Notes: generated by a model from the letters alone, not told the origin. 64,000 nucleotides of DNA from Bradyrhizobium quebecense (GCF_013373795.3 NZ_CP088022.1:7626001-7690000), one strand, 5' to 3'; counted from the first letter of the stretch, positions 10,629 to 20,261 are shown. Numbers and translations: made by a program.

Positions 10629-11993
10629 CTAGTTGCCCGCCAGCAGCGCAAACCGCCGTCGGTCGATCCGCTCGCGCGCCAATTGTCCCGCTGCGGCGCA
10701 AAGATCGGGTGCATAAAGCTGGCAGCTTCCGCGTTCTGCGATCGCCTTGTCGATCATGTCCAGAAGCTGGGCAGGCGCGATGTCGGGAGACGCGGCAATG
10801 CGACCGGCGACGACGTGCTTTTCCATTGTCTCGTGCTCAGCGTGATCGATCTCTGGGTTGCGCCAGCAATTTGCGCACATGATCTTGAGGCTCTCCGAGT
10901 GCGAATAGATCACGGCGTCCCCGTCCAACTCTCCGCTGATGTCGGCCAATTGCCGTGCCGTCTCCTGTGTGCCCGCGAAGGCGAAGAACTGGTAGTTCCG
11001 GCGCAGCAGCGTTGCCAGATGCGGGAAGACCGGGATCTGCTCGTCACCGTAGGTGTGATGCGTGATCGGGGCGCCGTCCATGAGGATGACATCGCCATAG
11101 TCGACGCCGAGATTGCCGTACAGCACGCTGCGGACAATGCCATGGCACGGACTCAGTCGTTCGATCCAGACGGTCTCCTCTTCGCCTGGGTCATCACGAT
11201 CCGCCGTCCGCTCAGCGAGGGGACGCGCGGCAAGCCTCACCTTGCAAGCCGGATATCCACCCTCCGGCAACCCGAAGCGTCCAGGCTCGACCTTCTGCTC
11301 CATGCGCTTCCATACGCCCAACGCGGTCGCAGCGTCCCTTGCGCCCGTGGCGCAGATGGCGAGGTTCCATTCGGTGCTGTCGACAGCCTCTTCTGACAGG
11401 CTTGCAGCGGCGCGGTTTGCCGCCACGCCTTCTGCGAATCTGCCGCGCGTCTTGTAGAACAGCCCCAAATTGTAATGATGTGCGCTCTTTTGCGGATCGA
11501 TTTCGATCAGTCTCTGAAGACTGTCCTCGGCGATCGCATCGTGCTGGCGCGCCATCATTCGCGCCGCCGTAGCGAGCCCGCGCAGGACCTGCTCCTGTTC
11601 AGGCTGCCCCTCGTAGCGCCTGGCCAGGCGGCTCAGCTTTGCGACCATCGCCCGAAATACCGGGTGCTCCGGCGGTGGTGCGTTCAGATCGTCGATGTCG
11701 CGGACGGCTTCGAGGCACAGGCCGAGCCTCGAGAGGATAGCTATGTTGTCATCGTGGGCGTCGGCTATCTCCGCAAGAATGTCGGCCGCCTCTTCCCTCG
11801 TGAGACTTCGCCTGTCGACGATCCACAGCAATGCCATCGCGGCCTCAGCCTGGTGGCGCTGGGCCTTTCGCAGCGGTTGGATCTTTTGCGATGCCGCCTG
11901 CGTGAGGCCCGCCTCTCCCTCTGCAACGGCGCCACGTGCGATCGCGTCGACCTCATCGGAAGCGAGGATCGCGCTGGGACCTTTCGACATCAT
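10629..11993 (-). CDS. TPR-like protein of unknown function
   Basis: The product is 454 residues from the ATG at 11993, which has a GGAGA ribosome-binding site; a TTG 18 codons upstream is the alternative. The N-terminal half is helical with TPR-like units (LQRLIEIDPQKSAHHYNLGLFYKTRGRFAEG, AASLSEEAVDSTEWNLAICATG). The C-terminal half is a different globular region with YGDVILMDGAPITHHTYGDEQIPVFP, GDAVIYSHSESLKIMCANC and HAEHETMEKH; its His and Cys residues might bind metal. There is no signal peptide. I do not recognise the family of the C-terminal half. Confidence 0.72.
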   Translation of the reverse strand: MMSKGPSAILASDEVDAIARGAVAEGEAGLTQAASQKIQPLRKAQRHQAEAAMALLWIVDRRSLTREEAADILAEIADAHDDNIAILSRLGLCLEAVRDIDDLNAPPPEHPVFRAMVAKLSRLARRYEGQPEQEQVLRGLATAARMMARQHDAIAEDSLQRLIEIDPQKSAHHYNLGLFYKTRGRFAEGVAANRAAASLSEEAVDSTEWNLAICATGARDAATALGVWKRMEQKVEPGRFGLPEGGYPACKVRLAARPLAERTADRDDPGEEETVWIERLSPCHGIVRSVLYGNLGVDYGDVILMDGAPITHHTYGDEQIPVFPHLATLLRRNYQFFAFAGTQETARQLADISGELDGDAVIYSHSESLKIMCANCWRNPEIDHAEHETMEKHVVAGRIAASPDIAPAQLLDMIDKAIAERGSCQLYAPDLCAAAGQLARERIDRRRFALLAGN

Positions 11994-12057
11994 CGGCTTC
12001 TCCGTGTCGACGCTTCGGTGGAGGGCGGGAATGGGCGATGGTCTCAATGCAGCGAGA

Positions 12058-12771
12058 CTACATCAATTTCATCCCCTTGAAGCTCGTGTGCCCGTTCTTG
12101 CCGACGATGATGTGATCATGCACGGCGATGCCGAGCGGCTTGGCGATGTCGACGATCGCCTTGGTCATCTGGATGTCGGCCTGCGACGGGGTCGGGTCGC
12201 CGGAGGGATGATTGTGCACCAGGATCAGCGCGGTCGCGGACAGTTCGAGCGCGCGCTTGATCACCTCGCGGGGGTAGACCGGGGTGTGATCGACGGTGCC
12301 GGTCTGCTGCACCTCGTCGGCGATCAGCTGGTTGCGCTTGTCGAGGAACAGCAGGCGGAACTGCTCCTTGTCGGCGAACGCCATGCTGGTGCGGCAATAG
12401 TCGATGACGTCGTTCCAGGACGACAGCGCGATGCTGCGCTTGATCTCGCCCTTGGCGATCCGGCCCGCTGCCGCGGCGAGCAGCTTGAGCTGATTGATCG
12501 AGGCATCCTTGACACCGTCGACCTCGCGCAGCCGCGCCACCGGCGCATGCACGACCTCGGCGAAGGAGCCGAACTTCTTCAACAGCGCCTTGGCCAAGGG
12601 CTTGGTGTCGCGGCGCGGGATCGCGGCGAACAGCGCCATCTCCAAGAGCTCATAGTCGGTCAGCGCGTCCGGCCCGGCGGCGTAGAAGCGCTCGCGCAGC
12701 CGCTCGCGATGGCCGTGATAATGCGGCGTCTCGTCGGTGTCGTCGTTGCTGGCGTCGGGTTTGGCGGGCAT
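12058..12771 (-). CDS. radC: DNA repair protein RadC (JAB-domain protein)
   Basis: The 237-residue protein has an N-terminal helix-hairpin-helix-like region (about 20-95) followed by the RadC JAB domain. The metal motif [13 protein letters not shown] with a following aspartate is complete. MPAKPDAS fits the usual length; the frame remains open far upstream, but that extension is antisense to the neighbouring glycosylase gene and is not credible. RadC is widespread, yet its biochemical role remains unsettled despite the name. It is divergent from the tag-like gene. Confidence 0.92.
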   Translation of the reverse strand: MPAKPDASNDDTDETPHYHGHRERLRERFYAAGPDALTDYELLEMALFAAIPRRDTKPLAKALLKKFGSFAEVVHAPVARLREVDGVKDASINQLKLLAAAAGRIAKGEIKRSIALSSWNDVIDYCRTSMAFADKEQFRLLFLDKRNQLIADEVQQTGTVDHTPVYPREVIKRALELSATALILVHNHPSGDPTPSQADIQMTKAIVDIAKPLGIAVHDHIIVGKNGHTSFKGMKLM

Positions 12772-12895
12772 CGGCCACAACCATGCCGTGCCTGCTGCGT
12801 TTTGCAAGGGGCGATGCAATGTCCCGGTTTGCCACCATGCGACGGGCGAATTAGCGTCGGCTGCAACGTTCAGGATCGAAGAGGGGGAGGGCGGC

Positions 12896-13615
12896 ATGAC
12901 ATCATTCAAGGTGATCCGCTCGCGCGCAGAGAAGCGCAAGGGCGGGCCGAAGGCGCTCGAGAAACTGCTGCGGCCGCCGGCGGGCGCCAAGGCGCTGGCA
13001 AAGCTCGGCGACGACCGCGTGCTGGCCGAAATGACCAGGCGCGTGTTCTGCGCGGGCTTCGCCTGGAGCGTGATCGACGCCAAATGGCCCGGCTTCGAGG
13101 ACGCCTTTCTCGGCTTCCAGCCCGCCAAGCTCGCATTCAAACCGGACGAATATTGGGAGAAGCTGACTGGTGACACCAGGATCGTGCGCAACGGCGCCAA
13201 GATCATGTCGGTGCGCGACAATGGCCGCTTCGTGCAGGAGATCGCGCGCGAGCACGGCAGCTTCGGCAAGTTCCTCGCGGCCTGGCCGCCGTCGAACGAG
13301 ATCGGGCTGCTCGATCTGCTGACCAAGCGCGGCAGCCGGCTCGGCGGCAACACCGGGCAGATGCTGCTGCGCTTCCTCGGCTGGGACGGTTTCGTCACCT
13401 CGCGCGACGTCGTCGCCTGCCTGCGCGATGCAGGCCTCGATATCGCCGAGGAGGTCAAGTCGAAGCGCGATCTCGCCAAGGTGCAGGCGCAGTTCAACGC
13501 CTGGGCGGAGGAGACCGGGCTGTCCTATCTGCATCTGTCGCGGATCTGCGCGATGTCGATCGGCGAGAACCACACGCCCGAGGAGATCATCGAGCGCACC
13601 CGGAGCGACTATTGA
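12896..13615 (+). CDS. DNA-3-methyladenine glycosylase I-like protein
   Basis: The 239-residue protein resembles the helical core of Tag: [29 protein letters not shown] corresponds to the conserved QxGxxWxxIxxKxxxFxxAFxxF region. [23 protein letters not shown] follows in the helix-hairpin-helix area. The N-terminal zinc-ligand CxW motif of classical Tag is absent, so it is a divergent member. Tag enzymes remove 3-methyladenine from alkylated DNA. The ATG has a GAGGGGGAGGG ribosome-binding site. It is convergent with map with only 12 bases between. Confidence 0.8.
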   Translation: MTSFKVIRSRAEKRKGGPKALEKLLRPPAGAKALAKLGDDRVLAEMTRRVFCAGFAWSVIDAKWPGFEDAFLGFQPAKLAFKPDEYWEKLTGDTRIVRNGAKIMSVRDNGRFVQEIAREHGSFGKFLAAWPPSNEIGLLDLLTKRGSRLGGNTGQMLLRFLGWDGFVTSRDVVACLRDAGLDIAEEVKSKRDLAKVQAQFNAWAEETGLSYLHLSRICAMSIGENHTPEEIIERTRSDY

Positions 13616-13627
13616 TCGCGCCGCCGC

Positions 13628-14452
13628 TTACACCTGAACCCACGGCTTCTCGCCGTGGCGCTCGGACAGCGTGAATATCTCGACGCCGTCGGCGGTGACG
13701 CCGACCGAGTGCTCGAACTGCGCCGACAGCGAGCGGTCGCGGGTCACCGCGGTCCAGCCGTCGGACAGGATCTTCACATGCGGCTTGCCGAGATTGATCA
13801 TCGGCTCGATGGTGAAGAACATGCCGGGCTTCAGCGGAGCGCCTTCGCCGGGGCGGCCGATATGGATGATGTTCGGCTCGTCGTGGAACAGGCGGCCGAG
13901 GCCGTGGCCGCAGAAGTCGCGCACTACGCTCATGCCCTGCGGTTCGACGAAGTTCTGGATGGCATGGCCGATATCGCCGGTGGTGGCGCCGGGCTTGACG
14001 GCGGCAATGCCGCGCATCATCGCCTCATAGGTCACCTCGATCAGCCGCTCGGCCTTCCGCGCGATGGCGCCGATCGCATACATGCGGCTGGAATCGCCGT
14101 ACCAGCCGTCGACGATAAAGGTGACGTCGACATTGACGATGTCGCCTTCCTTCAGCGGCCGGTCGCCCGGCATGCCGTGGCAGACCACGTGATTGATCGA
14201 GGTGCAGGTCGAGTAGCGATAGCCGCGATACATCAGCGTCGCCGGATAGGCGCCGTGGTCGAAGGCGAACTTGCGGACGAAGTCGTCGATCACGGAGGTC
14301 GGGACGCCGGGCTTGACGATGTCGGTGAGTGCGTCGAGGCATTTCGACACCAGGGCGCCTGCCTTGCGCATGCCGGCAAAGCCGCTCGGTCCGTGCAGCT
14401 TGATCTGGCCGGTCTTGCGAAGCGAGGTGTCGGTGGCGTCGATATAGCTCAT
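13628..14452 (-). CDS. map: Type I methionine aminopeptidase
   Basis: The 274-residue enzyme removes the initiator methionine from new proteins. The pita-bread fold ligands are visible: the two aspartates in VNVDVTFIVDGWYGDSSRMY, histidine in CGHGLGRLFHDEP, and glutamates in FFTIEPMI and AQFEHSVGV. STCTSINHVVCHGMP is the substrate-pocket histidine loop. The N-terminal 30 residues lack the zinc-finger extension of eukaryotic enzymes. Start and length are normal for alphaproteobacteria. Confidence 0.95.
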   Translation of the reverse strand: MSYIDATDTSLRKTGQIKLHGPSGFAGMRKAGALVSKCLDALTDIVKPGVPTSVIDDFVRKFAFDHGAYPATLMYRGYRYSTCTSINHVVCHGMPGDRPLKEGDIVNVDVTFIVDGWYGDSSRMYAIGAIARKAERLIEVTYEAMMRGIAAVKPGATTGDIGHAIQNFVEPQGMSVVRDFCGHGLGRLFHDEPNIIHIGRPGEGAPLKPGMFFTIEPMINLGKPHVKILSDGWTAVTRDRSLSAQFEHSVGVTADGVEIFTLSERHGEKPWVQV

Positions 14453-14666
14453 GGTCGGGATGTTTCTGCGGGCAGGGGGCTGATTTCAGGCTCTAATTTA
14501 ATGATCGGCGCGCCCGGCGCAAGCCAAGGTTGGGCATGGGGACAATGCTCAAACGGCTTGATTTTCCGGCCAAATCCGAACAGCAGCCGCCGTCACCCCA
14601 AAAAAGGTCCCTCTGAAGCGCCATAAAGCAGATGAGTTTTGTTTGAATCGGCTTGGTGCGGTCTTG

Positions 14667-14797
14667 GTTCACCTCTCCCCATTGGGGAGAGGTCGGATTG
14701 CGAAGCAATCCGGGTGAGGGCTCTTGCTCTCTCGTTAGACCGCAACCCCTCACCCGATTTGCTGCGCAAATCGACCTCTCCCAAGGGAGAGGTGAAC
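14667..14797. repeat. Palindromic intergenic repeat, family A copy 3
   Basis: TTCACCTCTCCCCATTGGGG, a GATTGCGAAGCAATC palindrome and the mirrored right arm ending in CTCCCAAGGGAGAGGTGAAC. This is the most symmetric of the three family A copies. It occupies most of the 384-base gap 14453-14836 between map and the mscS-type gene; no gene was seen in that gap. Confidence 0.8.
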
Positions 14798-14836
14798 GTC
14801 CGACGCCGTTCCAGCGCTGCTTGATCTCTCCAGGCT

Positions 14837-16153
14837 CTAGCTGGAGACCTCGACCGCGCTCTCTACCGGCAGCGCGCCGCCGCGGATCCGGAGTTCCCGC
14901 ACCGGGTAGGGCACCTTGATGCCCTGCTGCTTGAAGGCATCCCACAGCGACAGCATGACGTCGCTCTTCACATTGTCCATGCCGTCGGGGTCGGCGATCC
15001 AGAAGGTCAGCGAGAACTTCATGCCGAGCTCGGCGAATTCGGTCAGGATGCAGTTCGGCGGCTTGCCTTTGAGCGCGCGGGCGTGGGCCGTAGCGGTATC
15101 GATCGCGAGCTTGCAGACCAGCCTCGGATCGGCGTCGTAATTGGCGGCGAAAGCGATCTTCACCAGTGTGTTCTTGTCGGTGTAGGTCCAGTTGGTGACC
15201 TTCTGCGTCACCAGGTCCTCGTTCGGGATCAGGAATTCGCGGCCGTCGCCGGCGGCGACGGAAATGTAGCGGGTCTTCATCGCGCTGATGCGGCCCTGGC
15301 TGTCGCCGATGGTGACGAGGTCGCCCGGCTTCACCGACTTGTCGACCAGCAGGATGATGCCCGAGATGAAATTGGCGACGATCTTCTGCAGGCCGAAACC
15401 GATGCCGACGCCGACGGCGCCGGAAAGCACCGCCAGCGCCGACAGATTGATCCCGACGGCGCTCAAGGCAATGGCGACCGCGACCACCATCAGGCCGATG
15501 CGAATGATCTTGACCAACAACACCTGAATCGACGGGGTCAGGTCGGTCGAGCGGGTGATCTGGCCGTCGATGAAATTGCTGGCGATATTGCTCAGCCACA
15601 GCGCCAGGATCAGCACCGCGCCGGCCTTGAGCAGCAGCAGCGGGCTCAGCCGCAGGCCGCCCACGACGACCGCGAACGAATCCAGCGTATCGGCCGCCCA
15701 GTCGAGCTGGCCGATGATGCTGAGGGCGGCGACCACCCAGGCCGCGACCGAGACCAGTTTGACGATGAAGGCGTTGTCGATCACCGAGGTCACGAGGCGG
15801 ATCACGAGCCAGGCCAGCGCCAGCTTGGCGGAGACCGCGATCAGATAGCTGCGGCTCGGCCAGGTCGCGTGCCACATCACGATGCGCGAGATCACCATCA
15901 GGATCGCGAACACGGCGGTGGAGGCGCTCGTCACCATTACCCGAGCGAAGTGCCGGAGCGGCAACGGCCAGCGGCTCGCCAGCGACGACATGTTGACCCG
16001 CGCATGAATGGCGGTATCGGCGGCGTAGGCGAGGCCTGCGGCGGCGAGGATGATGCCGAACTGCAGATAGAACCAGGGCGAGGCGATCTCGGCGCCGACC
16101 GAGCGCGCCGCCATTTGGATCGATTCCAGGACGTCCTTCCAGCTCATGTCCAT
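14837..16153 (-). CDS. MscS-type small-conductance mechanosensitive channel
   Basis: The product is 438 residues. Several membrane helices precede the pore-lining helix and beta domain: the stretch GAVGVGIGFGLQKIVANF, then SGIILLVDKSVKPGDLVTIG, is the glycine/alanine-rich TM3 and MscS signature near residues 250-290. The C-terminal domain ends in PVRELRIRGG. Compared with classic MscS (about 286 residues) it has extra N-terminal helices, as in larger YbdG or YnaI types. ATG 16153 is preferred over a TTG two codons upstream; ATG 16147 is also possible. It gates solute efflux on membrane tension. Confidence 0.9.
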   Translation of the reverse strand: MDMSWKDVLESIQMAARSVGAEIASPWFYLQFGIILAAAGLAYAADTAIHARVNMSSLASRWPLPLRHFARVMVTSASTAVFAILMVISRIVMWHATWPSRSYLIAVSAKLALAWLVIRLVTSVIDNAFIVKLVSVAAWVVAALSIIGQLDWAADTLDSFAVVVGGLRLSPLLLLKAGAVLILALWLSNIASNFIDGQITRSTDLTPSIQVLLVKIIRIGLMVVAVAIALSAVGINLSALAVLSGAVGVGIGFGLQKIVANFISGIILLVDKSVKPGDLVTIGDSQGRISAMKTRYISVAAGDGREFLIPNEDLVTQKVTNWTYTDKNTLVKIAFAANYDADPRLVCKLAIDTATAHARALKGKPPNCILTEFAELGMKFSLTFWIADPDGMDNVKSDVMLSLWDAFKQQGIKVPYPVRELRIRGGALPVESAVEVSS

Positions 16154-16268
16154 CGGCAAAGTCTCAACTTGAAGCGCGGGTCAGGCAAATGTGATTCGAA
16201 GATGCAGGGAGATTCCCACAAAGGCGCGCGCGCGACCATCGATACACCACAGTGTCGGGGCGAGTTAG

Positions 16269-16366
16269 AGCGTTTTCGAGCGAAGTGGTCACCGGTTCGC
16301 GTGAAGAAAACGCGTCAAAACGAGAATCGAGAGCCCCGTTCCGATTTATCGGAACGGAAAAGGCTC
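16269..16366 (+). repeat. Dispersed repeat D with strong terminal hairpin
   Basis: AGCGTTTTCGAGCGAAGTGG, then CACCGGTTCGCGTGAAG and AAAACGCGTCAAAA, is followed by a hairpin whose stem is CCGTTCCGAT/ATCGGAACGG (16336-16357), enclosed by GAGCC/GGCTC. The first part recurs inverted at 52121-52174, without the hairpin. The element lies in the gap between mscS and the antiporter gene, which contains no other feature that I recognise. The hairpin could terminate transcription, but no T-run follows. Confidence 0.7.
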
Positions 16367-16476
16367 TTGGGGCTGATGGGACCGGGCACATTGCCGCTTA
16401 GGGCAGAAATCGGTTGGCGTCCCAGTGTGGCGACGATAAGGATGCAATTGCAAGTATTTGAGACCTCCGAAGGCGC

Positions 16477-18270
16477 ATGGCATCCCTCGACTCCGTCAGT
16501 ATAGCGATCCTGCTCGGTGCGGTGCTGGTCATGGCCGGCATCCTGTCCAGCCTGCTGGCGCTGCGGTTCGGCGCCCCCTTGCTGCTGGTGTTCTTGCTGG
16601 TCGGCATGCTGGCGGGCGATTCCGGCCCGGGCCGGCTGCAGTTCGACGACGTCCGCACCACCTATCTGGTCGGCTCGGTGGCGCTGGCACTGATCCTGTT
16701 CGACGGCGGACTGAAGACGCGGTTTGCCAGCATCCGCACGGTGTTGGCGCCCTCGATGATGCTGGCGACCGCCGGCGTGCTGCTCACCGCGCTGATCACG
16801 GCGCCGGTCGCCCGCTATGTGCTCGACCTGAACTGGACCGAGTCGCTTCTGGTCGGCGCCGTCGTGGCCTCGACCGATGCGGCGGCGGTTTTCCTTTTGG
16901 TGCACACCCAGGGCCTGCGCCTGCGGCCGCGCGTCGGCGCGACGCTGGAGGCGGAGTCCGGCACCAACGACCCGTTCGCGATCTTCCTCACTTTGATGCT
17001 GGTCGAGTTCATCTCGATCGGCCAGAGCTCGGCCTCGCACATCGCGCTGGAGTTCATCCAGGAGGCCGTGCTCGGCGCCATCATCGGGGTGATCGGCGGC
17101 CGGCTGGTGGTGATCGCGCTGAATCGCGTCGCGCTGCCGCAGGGCCTGCATGCGCCGTTCGTCACGACGGCGGCGCTGGTGATCTTCGGCGGCTCCCAGA
17201 TCGTGCATGCCTCGGGATTCCTCGCGGTCTATCTCGCCGGTATCATCATCGGCAACCGGCCGACCCGCGCGCATAATTCGGTGGTGACGTTCCTCGATGC
17301 CGCGACCTGGCTGGCGCAGATCGTGATGTTCGTGCTGCTCGGCCTCCTAGTGTCGCCGCATCGCCTGCTCTCCAGCGCCGGCGGCGCGGTGCTGGTGGCA
17401 TTCGCGCTGATGCTGGTGGCGCGTCCGCTGGCGGTGCTGATCTGCCTCGCGCCGTTCAAGTTCAACTGGCGGGAAAAGATCTTCATCGCCTGGACCGGGC
17501 TGCGCGGCGCGGTCGCGATCTTCCTGGCCTCGATCCCGATGCTGGTCGGCCTGTCGAAGGCCTATCTCTATTTCGACGTCGCCTTCGTCGTGGTCATCAT
17601 CTCGCTGCTGCTGCAGGGCTGGACGTTGGCGCCGGCGGCACGGCGGCTGCACGTCGCGCTGCCGCGCGCCGAACGCGGCCCACGCCGCGTCGAACTGGAC
17701 CTGCCCGGCCAGCTCGAGCAGCAGCTGGTCGGTTATCCGGTGCGGCCGAAGAGCCTGTATTTCCGCCGCGGGCTGATCCCGTCCTGGTCGAAGCCGACGC
17801 TGGTGATCCGCGACGAGCGGATCCTGACGCCTGTCGAGGCCGATCCGGTCGCGCCCGGCGACTACATCTACCTGCTGGCGCCGCCGGAGCGCGCCGAGGC
17901 ACTCGATCGCTTCTTTGTCGACATGGCGCCGTCGAGCGCGCCCGATCCGCATCTGCTCGGCGACTTCATGGTGTCGGGCGAGCATACGCTCGGTGAGCTC
18001 GCCGAGATCTACGGCGTCAAGGTCGACGAGCACCAGGCCAAGCTGACGCTGGCGGATTATTTCGACATCAATCTCGACCGCGCGCCGAAGGAAGGCGCCG
18101 AGCTTGCGCTCGACGAGATCGTGCTGGTGGCGCGCAGCATCAGCGGCGGCCGCGTCAATGTCGTCGGTCTGCGCCTGCCGGAGGAAGACGAAGAGGTCGC
18201 ACCGCAGACGCGGATGCAGACCGTCCGGCGCAAGCTCGCCGATATCTGGGCGTCGGTCGCCGGCGTGTGA
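16477..18270 (+). CDS. Potassium/proton antiporter, CvrA/NhaP2 type (CPA1)
   Basis: The 597-residue inner-membrane protein has about 12 hydrophobic helices over residues 1-390, then a cytoplasmic region with a TrkA-C-like regulatory domain (about 400-480: VELDLPGQLEQQLVGYPVRPKSLYFRRG). FDGGLKTRF, GAVVASTDAAAVF and LEAESGTNDPFAIFL are the CPA1 ion-site motifs; the ND pair in ESGTNDP is the transport site. NhaP2/CvrA proteins export K+ or Na+ in exchange for protons and help cell-volume control. GAAGG precedes the ATG. Confidence 0.9.
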   Translation: MASLDSVSIAILLGAVLVMAGILSSLLALRFGAPLLLVFLLVGMLAGDSGPGRLQFDDVRTTYLVGSVALALILFDGGLKTRFASIRTVLAPSMMLATAGVLLTALITAPVARYVLDLNWTESLLVGAVVASTDAAAVFLLVHTQGLRLRPRVGATLEAESGTNDPFAIFLTLMLVEFISIGQSSASHIALEFIQEAVLGAIIGVIGGRLVVIALNRVALPQGLHAPFVTTAALVIFGGSQIVHASGFLAVYLAGIIIGNRPTRAHNSVVTFLDAATWLAQIVMFVLLGLLVSPHRLLSSAGGAVLVAFALMLVARPLAVLICLAPFKFNWREKIFIAWTGLRGAVAIFLASIPMLVGLSKAYLYFDVAFVVVIISLLLQGWTLAPAARRLHVALPRAERGPRRVELDLPGQLEQQLVGYPVRPKSLYFRRGLIPSWSKPTLVIRDERILTPVEADPVAPGDYIYLLAPPERAEALDRFFVDMAPSSAPDPHLLGDFMVSGEHTLGELAEIYGVKVDEHQAKLTLADYFDINLDRAPKEGAELALDEIVLVARSISGGRVNVVGLRLPEEDEEVAPQTRMQTVRRKLADIWASVAGV

Positions 18271-18279
18271 GCCGCGCCG

Positions 18280-19494
18280 TCACTGCTTGCGCAGGAAGCT
18301 CGAATCCGGGGCGAACTTCTTGATCATGTCGGACAGGCCGTCCTCCGCCGGCGGGCCCTTGGACGCAGCGTCCGGCTTCGGCTCGTCCTTGAACTTCTGG
18401 CCGGAAATCTCGGCCAGCGCTGCGAGCAGCGTCTCGTCGAGATGATCGGCCGCCGTCTTCACGGGCGGTGTCTTCGCAGGTGGCGTGTTGGCGGGCGGAG
18501 GCGCAACGGGCTTCGGCGGGGCGACGGCGCGGATCTCGGGCTCGCGCTGCGTCGGCGTTGGCTCTGCCACCGGCTTGAATGTGTCCGCCCGTCTGGCGGC
18601 GGCCTCGCTGACGGCGGCGATCAACGATGCTTCGAGGTCGGCGGGCGTCTCGGTCGGGACCGGTGGCGGTGCCGCTGGCATTGGCGGCGGCTCGGCAGGC
18701 CTCGCGGCCCGGGGTGCGCGACCGAACAGCGGTTCTCGCTGGCTCGCCGTCGACGGCCGGGTGTCGGTGGCCTTGCCCGGCTCCTTGCCCGGCTCCCTGG
18801 CAGGCTTGAAGAGACCCGCGCGTTCGGCGGCGATCCTGGCGGAAGCCTCCTCGACCGTGGTGAGTAGGGACGCTTCCAGCGCATCGGCGGGATTGCTCGG
18901 CGAAGTCGCCGGCTTGGCGGCCGGAGCGGCCACCTGCTTTGGCTCCGGCCGGGGCGGCGGCAGTGGCCGCGACGCTTCGACCGGTGCGGGCGGCGGGGCC
19001 GGCTGGCCGTCGCGGGCGCGTGCGATGATGCCGTCGACGATCGCGCCCAGGCGGCTCTTGTCGGGCGCGGCGAGATAGCTGGCCGCGAGCTCATCGACAT
19101 ATTGCGGGCCGTAATCGGCCAGCACCTTGGCAAGCTGGGCGAGATCGGGATCGCTCTCGACCAGCCGGCGCCAGGCGTGCCGGTCATAGGGCGCGTCGCC
19201 GTTCTTGTCGGGCCAGGCCACCCGGCGCGGCTGGCGCTGCGGTCCGGTGTCCTGGCCGGTGTCTTGGCCGCTGACCGGGTCGAGGGTCGGCGGCTGTAGC
19301 CCGGCACTGAGGCGTGGTGGGGTAAATCCCCCAGCCGCGGCCGGCACGGCGTCATCACCGAGGCGTCGGCGGCGCTCGGCGACCTGCAGCGAGATCAGGC
19401 CGATGCCCATCAGCAGGAAGCCGAGCGCCGCCCACGAAATCGTGGCGCACAGCAGCCCGCCGATCAGCAGCAATACCCAGCCAGTCAGTCGCAA
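18280..19494 (-). CDS. Proline-rich membrane-anchored protein of unknown function
   Basis: About 404 residues if it begins at TTG 19494, which has a GGGGAAAGG ribosome-binding site; another TTG at 19548 is the alternative. Two adjacent hydrophobic helices (LTGWVLLLIGGLLCATISWAALGFLLMGIGLISL) anchor the N-terminus. A short structured domain follows (YDRHAWRRLVESDPDLAQLAKVLADYGPQYVDELAASYL). The rest is low-complexity, rich in Pro, Ala and Glu, with three repeats of an LEASLxxxVxEAxA-like helix (for example LEASLLTTVEEASA and LEASLIAAVSEAAA). It is convergent with the antiporter gene (9-base gap). Function unknown. Confidence 0.75.
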   Translation of the reverse strand: MRLTGWVLLLIGGLLCATISWAALGFLLMGIGLISLQVAERRRRLGDDAVPAAAGGFTPPRLSAGLQPPTLDPVSGQDTGQDTGPQRQPRRVAWPDKNGDAPYDRHAWRRLVESDPDLAQLAKVLADYGPQYVDELAASYLAAPDKSRLGAIVDGIIARARDGQPAPPPAPVEASRPLPPPRPEPKQVAAPAAKPATSPSNPADALEASLLTTVEEASARIAAERAGLFKPAREPGKEPGKATDTRPSTASQREPLFGRAPRAARPAEPPPMPAAPPPVPTETPADLEASLIAAVSEAAARRADTFKPVAEPTPTQREPEIRAVAPPKPVAPPPANTPPAKTPPVKTAADHLDETLLAALAEISGQKFKDEPKPDAASKGPPAEDGLSDMIKKFAPDSSFLRKQ

Positions 19495-19587
19495 AGTGCA
19501 CCTTTCCCCATGCCCGATCGGATGTCCCGATCGGGGCCTAGCAGACAAGATGGGCTATCTTATGCCGACTTTCGGAAAAACGGCCAG

Positions 19588-20259
19588 CTACGCGCCGCCC
19601 GTCAACACCTTAACACCGCCGAACGCGGTGACCTGGCCGCGGCGCAGCATCACGATCTGGGTGGCGAGCTGGCGAAGCTCGGCCGCGTCGTGGCTGACAT
19701 AGACCATCGGGACGCCGGCCTCGTCGCGCAGCCGCACCAGATAGGGCAGGATCTCGAGCTTGCGGCTCTCGTCGAGCGCGCCCAGCGGCTCATCCAGCAG
19801 CAACAGCCGCGGCTTGGACAGCAGCGCCCGGCCGAGCGCGACGCGCTGGCGCTCGCCGCCGGAGAGCTTTCCGGGGCGCCGGTCGAGCAGGGCGCCGATG
19901 TCGAGCAGATCGACGACGCGTTTGTGTTGCGCAGGATCCTCGGTGAGGCCGTTCATGCGGCGGCCGTAATCGAGGTTCTGCCTGATATCGAGATGCGGAA
20001 ACAGCCGGGCGTCCTGGAAGACGTAGCCAATGCGCCGCCGGTAGGTCGGGACATGGATGCCGGCCGACGTATCGTCGACCGTCTCGCCGTCGATCACGAT
20101 GGTGCCGCGATCAGGACGAACCAGCCCGGCGATGGTGTTGATCAGCGACGTCTTGCCGGAGCCGGACGCGCCGAACAGGCCGGTGACGCGGCCCTCGCTG
20201 GTGAACGATGCCGCCAGCGAGAACTCTCCAAGCTGCTTGGTGATGTCGACGCGCAGCAT
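19588..20259 (-). CDS. modC: Molybdate ABC transporter ATP-binding protein ModC (short form)
   Basis: The 223-residue ATPase powers molybdate import. Walker A GASGSGKT, Q-loop VFQDARLFPH, signature LSGGERQ, Walker B LLLLDEP and the H-loop VSHD are all present. The protein stops just after the nucleotide-binding domain; the C-terminal TOBE/Mop molybdate-binding domain of the roughly 350-residue classical ModC is missing. It is the last gene of modABC, two bases after modB. Confidence 0.9.
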   Translation of the reverse strand: MLRVDITKQLGEFSLAASFTSEGRVTGLFGASGSGKTSLINTIAGLVRPDRGTIVIDGETVDDTSAGIHVPTYRRRIGYVFQDARLFPHLDIRQNLDYGRRMNGLTEDPAQHKRVVDLLDIGALLDRRPGKLSGGERQRVALGRALLSKPRLLLLDEPLGALDESRKLEILPYLVRLRDEAGVPMVYVSHDAAELRQLATQIVMLRRGQVTAFGGVKVLTGGA

Positions 20260-20261
20260 CG

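Noticed and set aside
12058..13497. A 479-residue RadC with a long N-terminal extension
   Set aside because: The extension is antisense to the tag-like gene and far exceeds the family length; ATG 12771 gives the normal size.
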